Part shown: piece after piece, positions 53,388-61,068 of the stretch | Layout of the letters: each line of letters starts with the position of its first letter | Numbering within the stretch: the stretch's first letter is position 1 | From: Nocardia abscessus NBRC 100374 | GTDB lineage: Bacteria > Actinomycetota > Actinomycetes > Mycobacteriales > Mycobacteriaceae | DNA: 64,000 nt | NCBI RefSeq assembly: GCF_000308455.1 | Contig: NZ_BAFP01000147.1 | Location: 1 to 64,000, forward strand | Reading direction: 5' to 3' | Program-made: the position numbers and the translations under genes | Notes under the pieces: model-generated | Told to the model about the DNA's origin: nothing | The model's database searches: none | Seen by the model: only the letters and a program-made list of their open reading frames with translations

Positions 53388-54011
53388 ATGGCGATCGACG
53401 GCAACCCCGGCGGCGTCAACCTGTCCAAGGTGACGCTGTCGAAAGCGACACCGAGCATCAACCTGACCAAGCCGGGTGAGCAGCAGGGCACCATGCGGGT
53501 CAACCTGAACTGGTCGAGCGGATCCCGGGGATTCTTCCGCCGCTCCAAGCCCGTCGACCTGGACCTCGGCTGCCTCTACGAACTCGCCAACGGCGCCAAG
53601 GGCGTCATCCAGTCGATCGGCGACAATTTCGGCGCCTTGGAGGCCGAGCCGTACATTGTGCTGGACGGCGACGATCGCAGCGGTTCGGGCACGACCGGCG
53701 AGAACATGCACATCAACCTCGCCAGGCCCGAACTGTTCAAGCGCATTCTGATCTTCGCCTTCATCTACGAGGGCGTGCCCAACTGGGCCGCTGCGGACGG
53801 CGTGGTGACGCTCTACCCGACCTCGGGCCCGCAGATCGAGGTCCGCCTCGACTCACCCGTGGACGGCGCCCGTTCGTGCGCCATCGCCCTGCTGCAGAAC
53901 CAGGGGGCCGGGATCACCGTGCACCGGGAAGTGCACTACGTCCACGGCGCCCAGCGCGAACTCGACCAGGCCTACCAGTGGGGCATGCAGTGGCACAGCG
54001 CGCGCAAGTAG
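53388..54011 (+). CDS. TerD-family protein, diverged
   Basis: The 207-residue TerD-like protein shows VNLSKVTLSKATPSINLTKPGEQQGTMRVNLNW, then DLDLGCLYELANGAKGVIQSIGDNFG, LDGDDRSGSGTTGENMHINL and FIYEGVPNW. The calcium signatures are partly replaced (GDDRSGSGTTGEN instead of TGEGEGDDE). ATG 53388 has an AG-rich leader (AGAGGGGGG). It ends one base before the convergent exporter gene and closes the ter island. Confidence 0.9.
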   Translation: MAIDGNPGGVNLSKVTLSKATPSINLTKPGEQQGTMRVNLNWSSGSRGFFRRSKPVDLDLGCLYELANGAKGVIQSIGDNFGALEAEPYIVLDGDDRSGSGTTGENMHINLARPELFKRILIFAFIYEGVPNWAAADGVVTLYPTSGPQIEVRLDSPVDGARSCAIALLQNQGAGITVHREVHYVHGAQRELDQAYQWGMQWHSARK

Positions 54012-54012
54012 G

Positions 54013-54912
54013 TCAGCGCGCCGCGGGTACGGGCGGCGGCGCTTCGACCGCGCGCCGAGCCGGGGTGCGAGCGGCGAACACCAGGCCTACCAGGCCGATG
54101 CCGAGCGCCGCGACCGTCGTCAACCGCACCGGCTGATCGATCAGCAGCCAGGCCAGCAGCGCTGTCACGGCGGGCGTCGCGAAGAACAGTTTGCCCACCC
54201 TGGTCGCGTCCCACCGCCGCAACATCGCGTTGAGCAGAAGGAACGCGGCCATGGAGTTGATCAGCACCATCCAGGTGAGCGCCCCGGCGAACCGGCTCAC
54301 ATCCGACACGTACACCTGGCCGGAGAGCAAGGCCAGCACGCCCGCGATCGGTGCGCTGACCATCACGTGCAGCGCTGTGGAGGCCCGGGGATCGACGGCG
54401 GCTACGAACCGTTTCTGGTACACGGTGCCCACGCTCAATCCGAGCAGCCCCACCACGCACAGCAGTAATCCGGTCAGGGAGAAGTGCGAGCTGTCGACGA
54501 CCGCCAGCGTCACGCCGATTCCGCCGATGCCGAAGCCCAACCACTGCCGCCTGGTGACGGTTTCGCCGATCAGTCCGGCCAGCAGCGCGATGACCACCGG
54601 ATTCAAGCCCTGTACCAGTGCGATCACCGCGGCGGGCACATGCTCGGCCATCGCCGTGTAGAAGGCGCCGAACTGGACCACCTGCATCGACAGCCCGGCG
54701 ACGAGCACATGCCGCAGCCGGCTGCCCCGCGGCCACGTGACCCGCGCCGCGAGGGCGTAGGCCGTGAGCAGAACTGCTGCGATGGCGAAACGGGCGAACA
54801 GCACCCGCAGCGGCGGCGCGGCGCCGACCCCGATCACCCCGGCGATGAACGCACTGCTCCACAACACGACGAACAGTGGCTGCGCGGCCACCATCGCGAA
54901 TCGACTCTGCAC
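54013..54912 (-). CDS. EamA/DMT-family exporter
   Basis: The 299-residue protein has ten predicted helices in two EamA repeats (PLFVVLWSSAFIAGVIGVG; LLLCVVGLLGLSVGTVYQKRF) and the usual PAAVIALVQGLNPVVIALLAGLIGE motif. DMT transporters export amino acids, metabolites or drugs. It is divergent from the CGNR-regulator gene, and the two TAACC-N9-GGTTA sites between them imply joint control. Confidence 0.92.
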   Translation of the reverse strand: MQSRFAMVAAQPLFVVLWSSAFIAGVIGVGAAPPLRVLFARFAIAAVLLTAYALAARVTWPRGSRLRHVLVAGLSMQVVQFGAFYTAMAEHVPAAVIALVQGLNPVVIALLAGLIGETVTRRQWLGFGIGGIGVTLAVVDSSHFSLTGLLLCVVGLLGLSVGTVYQKRFVAAVDPRASTALHVMVSAPIAGVLALLSGQVYVSDVSRFAGALTWMVLINSMAAFLLLNAMLRRWDATRVGKLFFATPAVTALLAWLLIDQPVRLTTVAALGIGLVGLVFAARTPARRAVEAPPPVPAAR

Positions 54913-54927
54913 GGGCCCTCCCAGAAG

Positions 54928-54987
54928 TAACCGCCTCAGATGGTTATCACGGTGGCATCCGCCCGACTAACCTGTCAAGACGGTTAG
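54928..54987. promoter_or_regulatory. Two TAACC-N9-GGTTA operators
   Basis: TAACC-N9-GGTTA occurs at 54928–54946 and again, extended to CTAACC-N9-GGTTAG, at 54967–54987. The centres are 40 bp apart, about four helical turns. They fill the 78-bp gap between the divergent exporter and CGNR genes. The CGNR protein is the likely binder. Confidence 0.75.
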
Positions 54988-54990
54988 CAT

Positions 54991-55530
54991 GTGGAGGTGT
55001 TCACCTTCGTGAGCGGCAACCTCGCCTTGGATTTCGCCGGCACCGTCAAGGCGCGCTCCACCACGTTCGACGACGTCCTCACCACCCCCGCCGCGCTGGC
55101 CGACTGGATCGTCGCCGCGCGGTTGCTCGACACTCCCCCGCCCAGCGACGCGGAGACTCTCGCGCGGGCGGTGCGCCTGCGCGAGGCGGCTTATCGCATG
55201 GCGCTCGCCACCGCGCAGGCGAGCACTGGCACCGACACCGACCGCCGGACCGTCAACGAGTTCGCCGAAGGCGCACCGCCCGCGGTCAGCCTGGGCGCCG
55301 GCGGCACGATCGTCCGATCCGGCGACGCGGACGCGGCCTTGGCCGCGGTCGCCCGTTCCGCGATCGAGCTACTGGGCGGCCCGGCACTGGTCAAGGAGTG
55401 CGGGCGCCCCGCATGCACCCGGCTGTACGTGGACACCTCCCGCGGCGGCTCCCGCCGCTGGTGCGACATGACGCTGTGCGGTAACCGCGCCAAGAGCGCC
55501 ACCTTCCGCGCCCGGCACGGAGGTCCCTAG
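54991..55530 (+). CDS. ABATE/CGNR zinc-finger regulator
   Basis: The 179-residue protein has an N-terminal ABATE-type domain (SGNLALDFAGTVKAR, LADWIVAARLL) and a C-terminal CGNR finger (KECGRPACTRLYVDTSRGGSRRWCDMTLCGNRAKSATFRARH) with four Cys that should bind zinc. Family members are predicted stress or ligand-dependent transcription factors. The start is GTG 54991, with GTG 54997 as alternative. Its last 4 bases overlap the end of the convergent GT87 gene (CTAG). Confidence 0.9.
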   Translation: MEVFTFVSGNLALDFAGTVKARSTTFDDVLTTPAALADWIVAARLLDTPPPSDAETLARAVRLREAAYRMALATAQASTGTDTDRRTVNEFAEGAPPAVSLGAGGTIVRSGDADAALAAVARSAIELLGGPALVKECGRPACTRLYVDTSRGGSRRWCDMTLCGNRAKSATFRARHGGP

Positions 55531-56912
55531 ACCACCGGGACCAGATTGGCGGGGTCGGATCGCCGCACCGGCGGCGACACCGACCGATGCCCGCGCGGCA
55601 ACGCCCACAGGAACACGAAGAACAGAACGATCAGCAGAGTCGCGCGCCCCCACACCCCGAACTGGACGATGTGCTCCATCAGCTCGACCGAGTTACCCGA
55701 CCCCATCGAGTAGAAGTAGCGGAACACCCCGACCCCGATGGCCGCGTCGGCGACGAGATAGCTGCCGATCAGCCACCAGGGCACCTCCAGCAGCACCAGG
55801 AACGGCACCAGCCACAGGGTGTACTGCGGCGAATGCACCTTGTGGAACAGAAGGAATCCACACAGCATCGCACCGCTCACACCTACCCACGGGAAGGCGC
55901 CGGTCGTCAGGTAGCGCCTCCAGCCGAGCCACATGGCCAGCGCGAACGCCACGAGCACGAGCACGGGCGAGGCGACCGAGACCAACTGCTGGAACGCCGC
56001 CTCGCTGTGCCAATCCGGACCGAACATCGGCCGAATTCCCCAGTACCAGATGGAATTCGTGGTGATGTCGGCCTGCCGCAATTGCTGGAAGGTGATCGAG
56101 GCGCGCCAGCCCTCGTACCCCAGCAGTGCGAACGGCAGGTTCACCGCGACGACGGTGCCGATCGCCGCGGCCGCGGTGAGCAGAGCGCCGCGCACGTCCA
56201 GTCCCCGATCCTCGGGATCGCGCTCGACGCCTCCGGTCAGCACATACGCCAGCAGCGGCAGCACGAAGATGCCCGGATACAGCTTGAGACAGAACCCGAG
56301 ACCGAGCAGCACCGCGGCCACCACACCTCTGGTGCGCACGGAGTAGCGGGTGAGCGCCGCCATCACGTAGACGGCCGCGACCGCGGTGCACACCACCGGG
56401 AGCTCCCAGTTGTGGAAGGCATAGAGGACCAGCGGCGTTCCGGCCGCCCACAGCAGGGCGGCGGCGCCGGCCAGGCGAGCGAGCATCCAGGCGGTCAGCA
56501 GCGCGAAGGGCGCGAGCAGCAGCGCGGAGTACCGGAGGAAATCGGCGTCGTTGTCCGCCTCGACCGCGCCGAGCCACATCAGCACGCCGCTGAGCACCGG
56601 ATATTCCACCGCGCCACCGACCAGCGCACCGTCTTCGGTGATACCGCCGCTCACATACGGAAAGACGTGCTTGTTGATGTCCCGGCCGAGCCAGAGGAAT
56701 TGGATGTCCGAATAACAGACGTCCGAATCCTTGATGACATCGAAAGCCGTGCTGCGCCCGTCCCGGTCGAACGGCTCCCCCGCACAGCGCGCCTTGTTCG
56801 CGTATGCCAGCGCCAAGACCACGGCACAGAGCAACACCACCACCGCGGCCAGCGCCGCGCGGCGTCGCACACGGCCTGCGGGCAGGTCGCGGGCGGCGAG
56901 TCCGGTCGGCAT
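55527..56912 (-). CDS. Second GT87/DUF2029-like membrane glycosyltransferase
   Basis: The 461-residue protein has about ten membrane helices, the first loop with ARCAGEPFDRDGRSTAFDVIKDSDVCYSDIQFLWLGRDI, then YPVLSGVLMWLG, and the late conserved HKVHSPQYTLWLVPFLVLLE. It is a diverged paralog of the 35120 gene (EYPVLSG and PQY-WLVP motifs shared) and runs opposite to it. Likely uses a polyprenyl-phosphate sugar on the outer face of the membrane. Its 5' end faces rpsF. Confidence 0.85.
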   Translation of the reverse strand: MPTGLAARDLPAGRVRRRAALAAVVVLLCAVVLALAYANKARCAGEPFDRDGRSTAFDVIKDSDVCYSDIQFLWLGRDINKHVFPYVSGGITEDGALVGGAVEYPVLSGVLMWLGAVEADNDADFLRYSALLLAPFALLTAWMLARLAGAAALLWAAGTPLVLYAFHNWELPVVCTAVAAVYVMAALTRYSVRTRGVVAAVLLGLGFCLKLYPGIFVLPLLAYVLTGGVERDPEDRGLDVRGALLTAAAAIGTVVAVNLPFALLGYEGWRASITFQQLRQADITTNSIWYWGIRPMFGPDWHSEAAFQQLVSVASPVLVLVAFALAMWLGWRRYLTTGAFPWVGVSGAMLCGFLLFHKVHSPQYTLWLVPFLVLLEVPWWLIGSYLVADAAIGVGVFRYFYSMGSGNSVELMEHIVQFGVWGRATLLIVLFFVFLWALPRGHRSVSPPVRRSDPANLVPVV

Positions 56913-57077
56913 GGATCCACCCTAAGCCGACCGGCCGGGCGATGCCGCCGTTCCCCTCCCTACGAAGGCGAAGACGAGAGCGGATCTCGTGCGCGCACGA
57001 GTGGCCGCCGAGGCGATTTCTCTGCTCAGGTGCCGCTCATGTAACCTGTTCGGGTTGCTGACGCAACGACCCTCCTG

Positions 57078-57119
57078 CCACGGACCGTCCGTGGCCGTTT
57101 CCTAGTCCACAGGAGGTGA
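57078..57119 (+). promoter_or_regulatory. rpsF leader: hairpin and strong ribosome binding site
   Basis: CCACGGACCGTCCGTGG (57078–57094) is an almost perfect palindrome and would fold as CCACGG/CCGTGG with the loop ACCGT. AGGAGGTGA (57111–57119) follows, 7 bases before the GTG of rpsF. In many bacteria an S6:S18-binding leader with a CCG element controls this operon; this hairpin is a candidate. Confidence 0.5.
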
Positions 57120-57126
57120 TTGGTCC

Positions 57127-57414
57127 GTGCGTCATTACGAAGTGATGGTCATCCTCGATCCGAGCCTGGACGAGCGCACTGTTGGTCCGTCGCTGGACAA
57201 CATGCTCAGTGTCGTTCGCACCGAAGGCGGCAAGATCGACAAGGTCGACATCTGGGGCCGCCGCCGGCTCGCCTACGAGATCGCCAAGAACGCCGAGGGC
57301 ATCTACGCCGTGGTCGATCTGACCGCCGAGCCCGCCACCGTGAGCGAACTCGACCGCCAGCTCGGTCTCAACGAGTCGGTGCTGCGCACCAAGGTTCTGC
57401 GCCACGACAAGTAG
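57127..57414 (+). CDS. rpsF: Small ribosomal subunit protein bS6
   Basis: The 95-residue protein (MRHYEVMVILDPSLDE, GRRRLAYEIAKNAEGIYAVVDL, VLRTKVLRHDK) matches bS6 at its usual length for actinobacteria. It binds bS18 on the small subunit platform. First gene of rpsF–ssb–rpsR–rplI. Confidence 0.98.
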   Translation: MRHYEVMVILDPSLDERTVGPSLDNMLSVVRTEGGKIDKVDIWGRRRLAYEIAKNAEGIYAVVDLTAEPATVSELDRQLGLNESVLRTKVLRHDK

Positions 57415-57502
57415 TCCGGCAACCCTCGTTTGCGTCGGAGCCTGTGCCTAGGCTCTAGCGCAACAGCGAGACGCGGACTGCACACCGAGCAGGAGGAACC
57501 AC

Positions 57503-58045
57503 ATGGCAGGCGACACGGTCATCACCGTTATCGGCAATCTGACGGCCGACCCGGAGCTTCGATTCACACCGGCGGGAGCGGCGGTGGCGAATTTCACCGT
57601 CGCGTCGACCCCTCGGGTGTTCGACCGTAATTCGAACGAATGGAAAGACGGCGAAGCGCTGTTCCTGCGCTGCAATATCTGGCGCGAGGCCGCGGAGAAT
57701 GTCGCCGAAAGCCTGACCAGAGGTTCCCGTGTCATCGTGAGCGGACGACTCAAGCAGCGCTCCTACGAAACCCGCGAGGGTGAGAAGCGCACGGTCGTCG
57801 AACTCGAGGTCGACGAGGTCGGTCCCTCGCTGCGCTACGCCACCGCGAAGGTCAACAAGACCAGTCGCGGCAGCGGGGGCGGCGGCTTCGGGGGCGGGTC
57901 CGGGTCCGGCAGCGGTGGCAACTATGCCTCCTCCGGTAGTAGCGGTGGGCGTTCCGGCGGTGCCGAGGACGACCCTTGGGGCAGTGCGCCCGCGGCCGGC
58001 TCCTTCGGGGGCGGCGGCCGCATGGATGACGAACCGCCGTTCTGA
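57503..58045 (+). CDS. ssb: Single-stranded DNA-binding protein
   Basis: The 180-residue protein has the OB fold (MAGDTVITVIGNLTADPELRFTPAGAAVANFTVAS, FLRCNIWREAAENVAESL, RVIVSGRLKQRSYE). A Gly/Ser-rich linker and the acidic partner-binding tip MDDEPPF at the C-terminus follow. The ribosome binding site AGGAGG lies 7 bases before ATG 57503. It coats ssDNA at forks and recruits replication and repair proteins. Confidence 0.98.
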   Translation: MAGDTVITVIGNLTADPELRFTPAGAAVANFTVASTPRVFDRNSNEWKDGEALFLRCNIWREAAENVAESLTRGSRVIVSGRLKQRSYETREGEKRTVVELEVDEVGPSLRYATAKVNKTSRGSGGGGFGGGSGSGSGGNYASSGSSGGRSGGAEDDPWGSAPAAGSFGGGGRMDDEPPF

Positions 58046-58100
58046 GAACGGCCACAACGGCCCGCGATTCGGGCCATCACTGATTACGGAGTACAAGACC

Positions 58101-58352
58101 ATGCCTAAAGCGCCCGCGCGCGAAAAGGTGCTCAAGAAAAAGGCCTGCTCGTTCTGCAAGGAGAGCAAGACCGGAACCGTCACCATCGATTACAAGGACA
58201 CGGCGTTGCTGCGCAAGTACGTCAGCGACCGCGGCAAGATCCGCGCCCGCCGTGTCACCGGCAACTGTGTGCAGCACCAGCGCGATGTCGCGGTTGCGGT
58301 CAAGAACTCGCGTGAGGTCGCTCTGCTGCCTTACGTGTCGACGGCTCGCTGA
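58101..58352 (+). CDS. rpsR: Small ribosomal subunit protein bS18 (zinc-binding form)
   Basis: The 83-residue protein (MPKAPAREKVLKKKACSFCKES, IDYKDTALLRKYVSDRGKIRARRVTGNCVQHQRD) keeps the CxxC plus Cys/His set of the zinc-containing C+ form. The C− paralog expressed at low zinc is not in this window. ATG 58101 has GGAGTA 9 bases upstream. Confidence 0.97.
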   Translation: MPKAPAREKVLKKKACSFCKESKTGTVTIDYKDTALLRKYVSDRGKIRARRVTGNCVQHQRDVAVAVKNSREVALLPYVSTAR

Positions 58353-58369
58353 GAAAGGGAGGCACGCAA

Positions 58370-58822
58370 ATGAAGTTGATTCTGACTGCTGATGTGGACA
58401 ATCTCGGTGCCCCCGGCGACACCGTAGAGGTCAAGGACGGCTACGGCCGCAACTACCTGCTGCCGCGCGGCCTGGCGATCGCGGCCAGCCGTGGCGCGCA
58501 GAAGCAGGTCGAGGGCATTCGCCGGGCGCAGGAAGCCCGTCGGGTCCGCGACCTGGACCACGCCAACGAGCTGAAGCAGGCCATCGAGCGCCTGGAGTCG
58601 GTCACGCTGTCGGTCAAGACCGCTGGTACCGGCAAACTGTTCGGCTCGGTGACCCAGTCGGACGTGGCGGCGGCCGTCAAGGCGGCGGGTGGCCCCGTCG
58701 TCGACAAGCGCAGCATCGAGCTGCCGAAGGCGCACATCAAGACGACCGGCAAGCACGCCATCGTGGTGCACCTGCACCCGGACGTGGTGGCGAAGTTCGA
58801 CCTGACGGTCGACGCCGCCTGA
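58370..58822 (+). CDS. rplI: Large ribosomal subunit protein bL9
   Basis: The 150-residue protein (MKLILTADVDNLGAPGDTVEVKDGYGRNYLLPRGLAI, then a long central helix, then IELPKAHIKTTGKHAIVVHLHPDV) is full-length bL9. AAAGGGAGG precedes ATG 58370. Last gene before a terminator. Confidence 0.98.
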   Translation: MKLILTADVDNLGAPGDTVEVKDGYGRNYLLPRGLAIAASRGAQKQVEGIRRAQEARRVRDLDHANELKQAIERLESVTLSVKTAGTGKLFGSVTQSDVAAAVKAAGGPVVDKRSIELPKAHIKTTGKHAIVVHLHPDVVAKFDLTVDAA

Positions 58823-58837
58823 TTCGAACAGCGCGTC

Positions 58838-58873
58838 GAGGACCGCTCCCGCCTGCTATCGGGAGTGGTCCTC
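58838..58873. terminator. Terminator after rplI
   Basis: GAGGACC-g-CTCCC and GGGAG-t-GGTCCTC pair over 12 bp with one internal mismatch around a 10-base loop, 15 bases after the rplI stop. Confidence 0.8.
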
Positions 58874-59452
58874 GGCTGTGCCCTGCTGCCTCGGGTCGAA
58901 TTAGTAGCTAATTGTTTGCCGAATGGCGGAGAGCGTCATTCGAGACAATTTGAGCGTTTCACCGCCCGCAATGGCTCCACATTGCCCAAGCCTGTGGATT
59001 ACTGGTCAAACCGACCGACCGCAATGTGATTCACGTCATATGCGGCTCACGTGCTGTTAACCCAACACGCCCGGCTGTTCAACTTGGCCGACACGCCGGA
59101 ACTTCATTAATCCACACGTGGAAAACGGCGGAAGCTGCTATCTATCTGCGGCTTTAACCCCGTCGACCTGGGTTTTCCCCAAGTTGTACACAGGGGCTGC
59201 ACACGGTTGGGTGAACTCTCCCCAAGTTATCCACAGCTGTGTGCACAGCACGGTTTGGCGCATCCCCATGGGGTCGCCTAGCTTCGTCGCAACGCCGTGC
59301 GCGGGCCGCTCCCAACGGTGTGCACGAGCGGGTGCCGCGCTGGTAGCTGAAGCCCCTGGCCACCGGTTATGCCGAAGGTGTCGGTGCCTGGGAGTAGAAC
59401 GAGCCAACAGGGTGGAAACCCGATCGTGGGGTAGAGAGGACGGTCGAGTCTG
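58874..59452. promoter_or_regulatory. rplI–dnaB intergenic region with DnaA-box-like sites
   Basis: This gap, longer and less GC-rich than any other in the window apart from coding gaps, has no supported gene. It holds TTATCCACA (59227–59235, a perfect DnaA box), TTGTACACA (59184–59192, one mismatch from the actinobacterial TTGTCCACA), TAATCCACA (59108–59116) and its complement at 58993–59001. CACAGCTGTG (59232–59241) overlaps the perfect box. Replication genes can be controlled by DnaA through such sites. Confidence 0.6.
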
Positions 59453-60835
59453 GTGACGACCACCGATGACCGCGGGCACAGGGATTTCCCACCCGAACCT
59501 CCTGGTGAAGACTTCGGCCGTCAGCCCCCGCACGACATGGCGGCCGAGCAGTCGGTGCTCGGCGGCATGCTGTTGAGCAAGGACGCCATCGCCGATGTCG
59601 TCGAAGTGATTCGTCCCGGCGATTTCTACCGTCCCGCCCATCAGGCGGTCTACGACACGATCCTCGATCTCTACGGTCGCGGGGAACCCGCCGACCCGGT
59701 CACCGTCGCCGCCGGCCTCGACCGCCGTGGCGAACTCAAGCGCATCGGCGGCGCGCCGTACCTGGTGACGCTCACCCAAACCGTGCCGACCGCCGCCAAC
59801 GCCAGCTACTACGCCGAAATCGTCGCGGAGAAAGCCATTTTGCGCCGCCTCGTCGAGGCGGGCACCCGCATCGTCCAGTACGGCTACGCGGGCGCCGACG
59901 GCCAGGACATCGCCGAGGTCGTCGACCGCGCCCAGGCCGAGGTCTACGAGGTCACCGAACGCCGCACCAGCGAAGACTTCCTCCCCCTCGAAGAATTGCT
60001 CCAGCCGACGATGGACGAGATCGACTCCATCGCCAGCCGCGGCGGTATATCCCTCGGCGTCCCCACCGGTTTCACCGAACTCGACGAAATCACCAACGGC
60101 CTGCATCCAGGCCAAATGATCATCGTCGCGGCGAGGCCTGGAGTTGGCAAATCGACTCTGGGAATGGATTTCATGCGCAGTTGCTCGATCAAGCATGGCT
60201 TGGCGAGCGTTATCTTCTCGTTGGAGATGAGCCGGACAGAGATCGTCATGCGATTGTTGTCGGCGGAGGCGAAGATCAAGCTCGGGGATATGCGTTCCGG
60301 GCGGATGAGTGACGACGACTGGACCAAATTGGCGCGGCGGATGAGTGAGATCAGCGAGGCGCCGCTGTTCGTGGACGATTCGCCGAACCTCACCATGATG
60401 GAGATCCGGGCCAAAGCGCGGCGGCTCAAGCAGCGCCACGATCTGAAACTCGTTGTGGTGGACTACCTCCAGCTGATGACCTCCGGAAAGAAAGTAGAAT
60501 CCCGCCAGCAAGAGGTCTCGGACTTCTCCCGAAACTTGAAGCTCCTCGCCAAGGAACTCGAAGTCCCGGTGATCGCGATCAGCCAGCTCAACCGCGGTCC
60601 CGAACAACGAACCGACAAGCGGCCCATGGTGTCCGATCTCCGCGAGTCCGGAAGCTTGGAACAAGATGCGGATATGGTCATCCTGTTGCACCGCCCGGAT
60701 GCTTTCGAACGCGACGACCCTCGCGGCGGAGAAGCCGACCTGATTCTGGGCAAGCACCGCAATGGTCCCACCGCGACGATTACCGTCGCCCATCAATTGC
60801 ATTTGTCCCGCTTCGTGGATATGGCACGCGGCTGA
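59453..60835 (+). CDS. dnaB: Replicative DNA helicase, without intein
   Basis: The 460-residue helicase has the N-terminal DnaG-binding domain (PHDMAAEQSVLGGMLLS), Walker A VAARPGVGKST, Walker B LKLVVVDYLQLM, VIAISQLNRGPEQR, and the arginine-finger region LRESGSLEQDADMVILLHRP. It unwinds DNA ahead of the fork as a hexamer. Mycobacterial dnaB often carries an intein; here the sequence is continuous. GTG 59453 is used; TTG-type alternatives are not attractive. Confidence 0.97.
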   Translation: MTTTDDRGHRDFPPEPPGEDFGRQPPHDMAAEQSVLGGMLLSKDAIADVVEVIRPGDFYRPAHQAVYDTILDLYGRGEPADPVTVAAGLDRRGELKRIGGAPYLVTLTQTVPTAANASYYAEIVAEKAILRRLVEAGTRIVQYGYAGADGQDIAEVVDRAQAEVYEVTERRTSEDFLPLEELLQPTMDEIDSIASRGGISLGVPTGFTELDEITNGLHPGQMIIVAARPGVGKSTLGMDFMRSCSIKHGLASVIFSLEMSRTEIVMRLLSAEAKIKLGDMRSGRMSDDDWTKLARRMSEISEAPLFVDDSPNLTMMEIRAKARRLKQRHDLKLVVVDYLQLMTSGKKVESRQQEVSDFSRNLKLLAKELEVPVIAISQLNRGPEQRTDKRPMVSDLRESGSLEQDADMVILLHRPDAFERDDPRGGEADLILGKHRNGPTATITVAHQLHLSRFVDMARG

Positions 60836-61068
60836 GTTCGGCCGCGCGTTCTGGATACTCACGCTGCAACGTCGTCGGTGAACGATGACACCGCTGAGAC
60901 CGACCTCCGCCGTGCCGGGTAGGCGAGGAGGACCTTTTCGACCGTTCCGGCCCTGATCGATCCGCCCGAGTAACACTCGGGTCCCCAACTGCGACGTCCT
61001 CGGTGACGTATGGCCCGTCGGGGGGCTTGTCCGTCCACTTTGTCGGTGTATGGAATGGGGATCAGGAC

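Noticed and set aside
58874..59452. Chromosomal origin oriC
   Set aside because: DnaA boxes are few, and dnaA and dnaN are not adjacent; in this group oriC lies between those genes.
59453..60835. Intein in dnaB
   Set aside because: The helicase motifs run without interruption and the length is normal.
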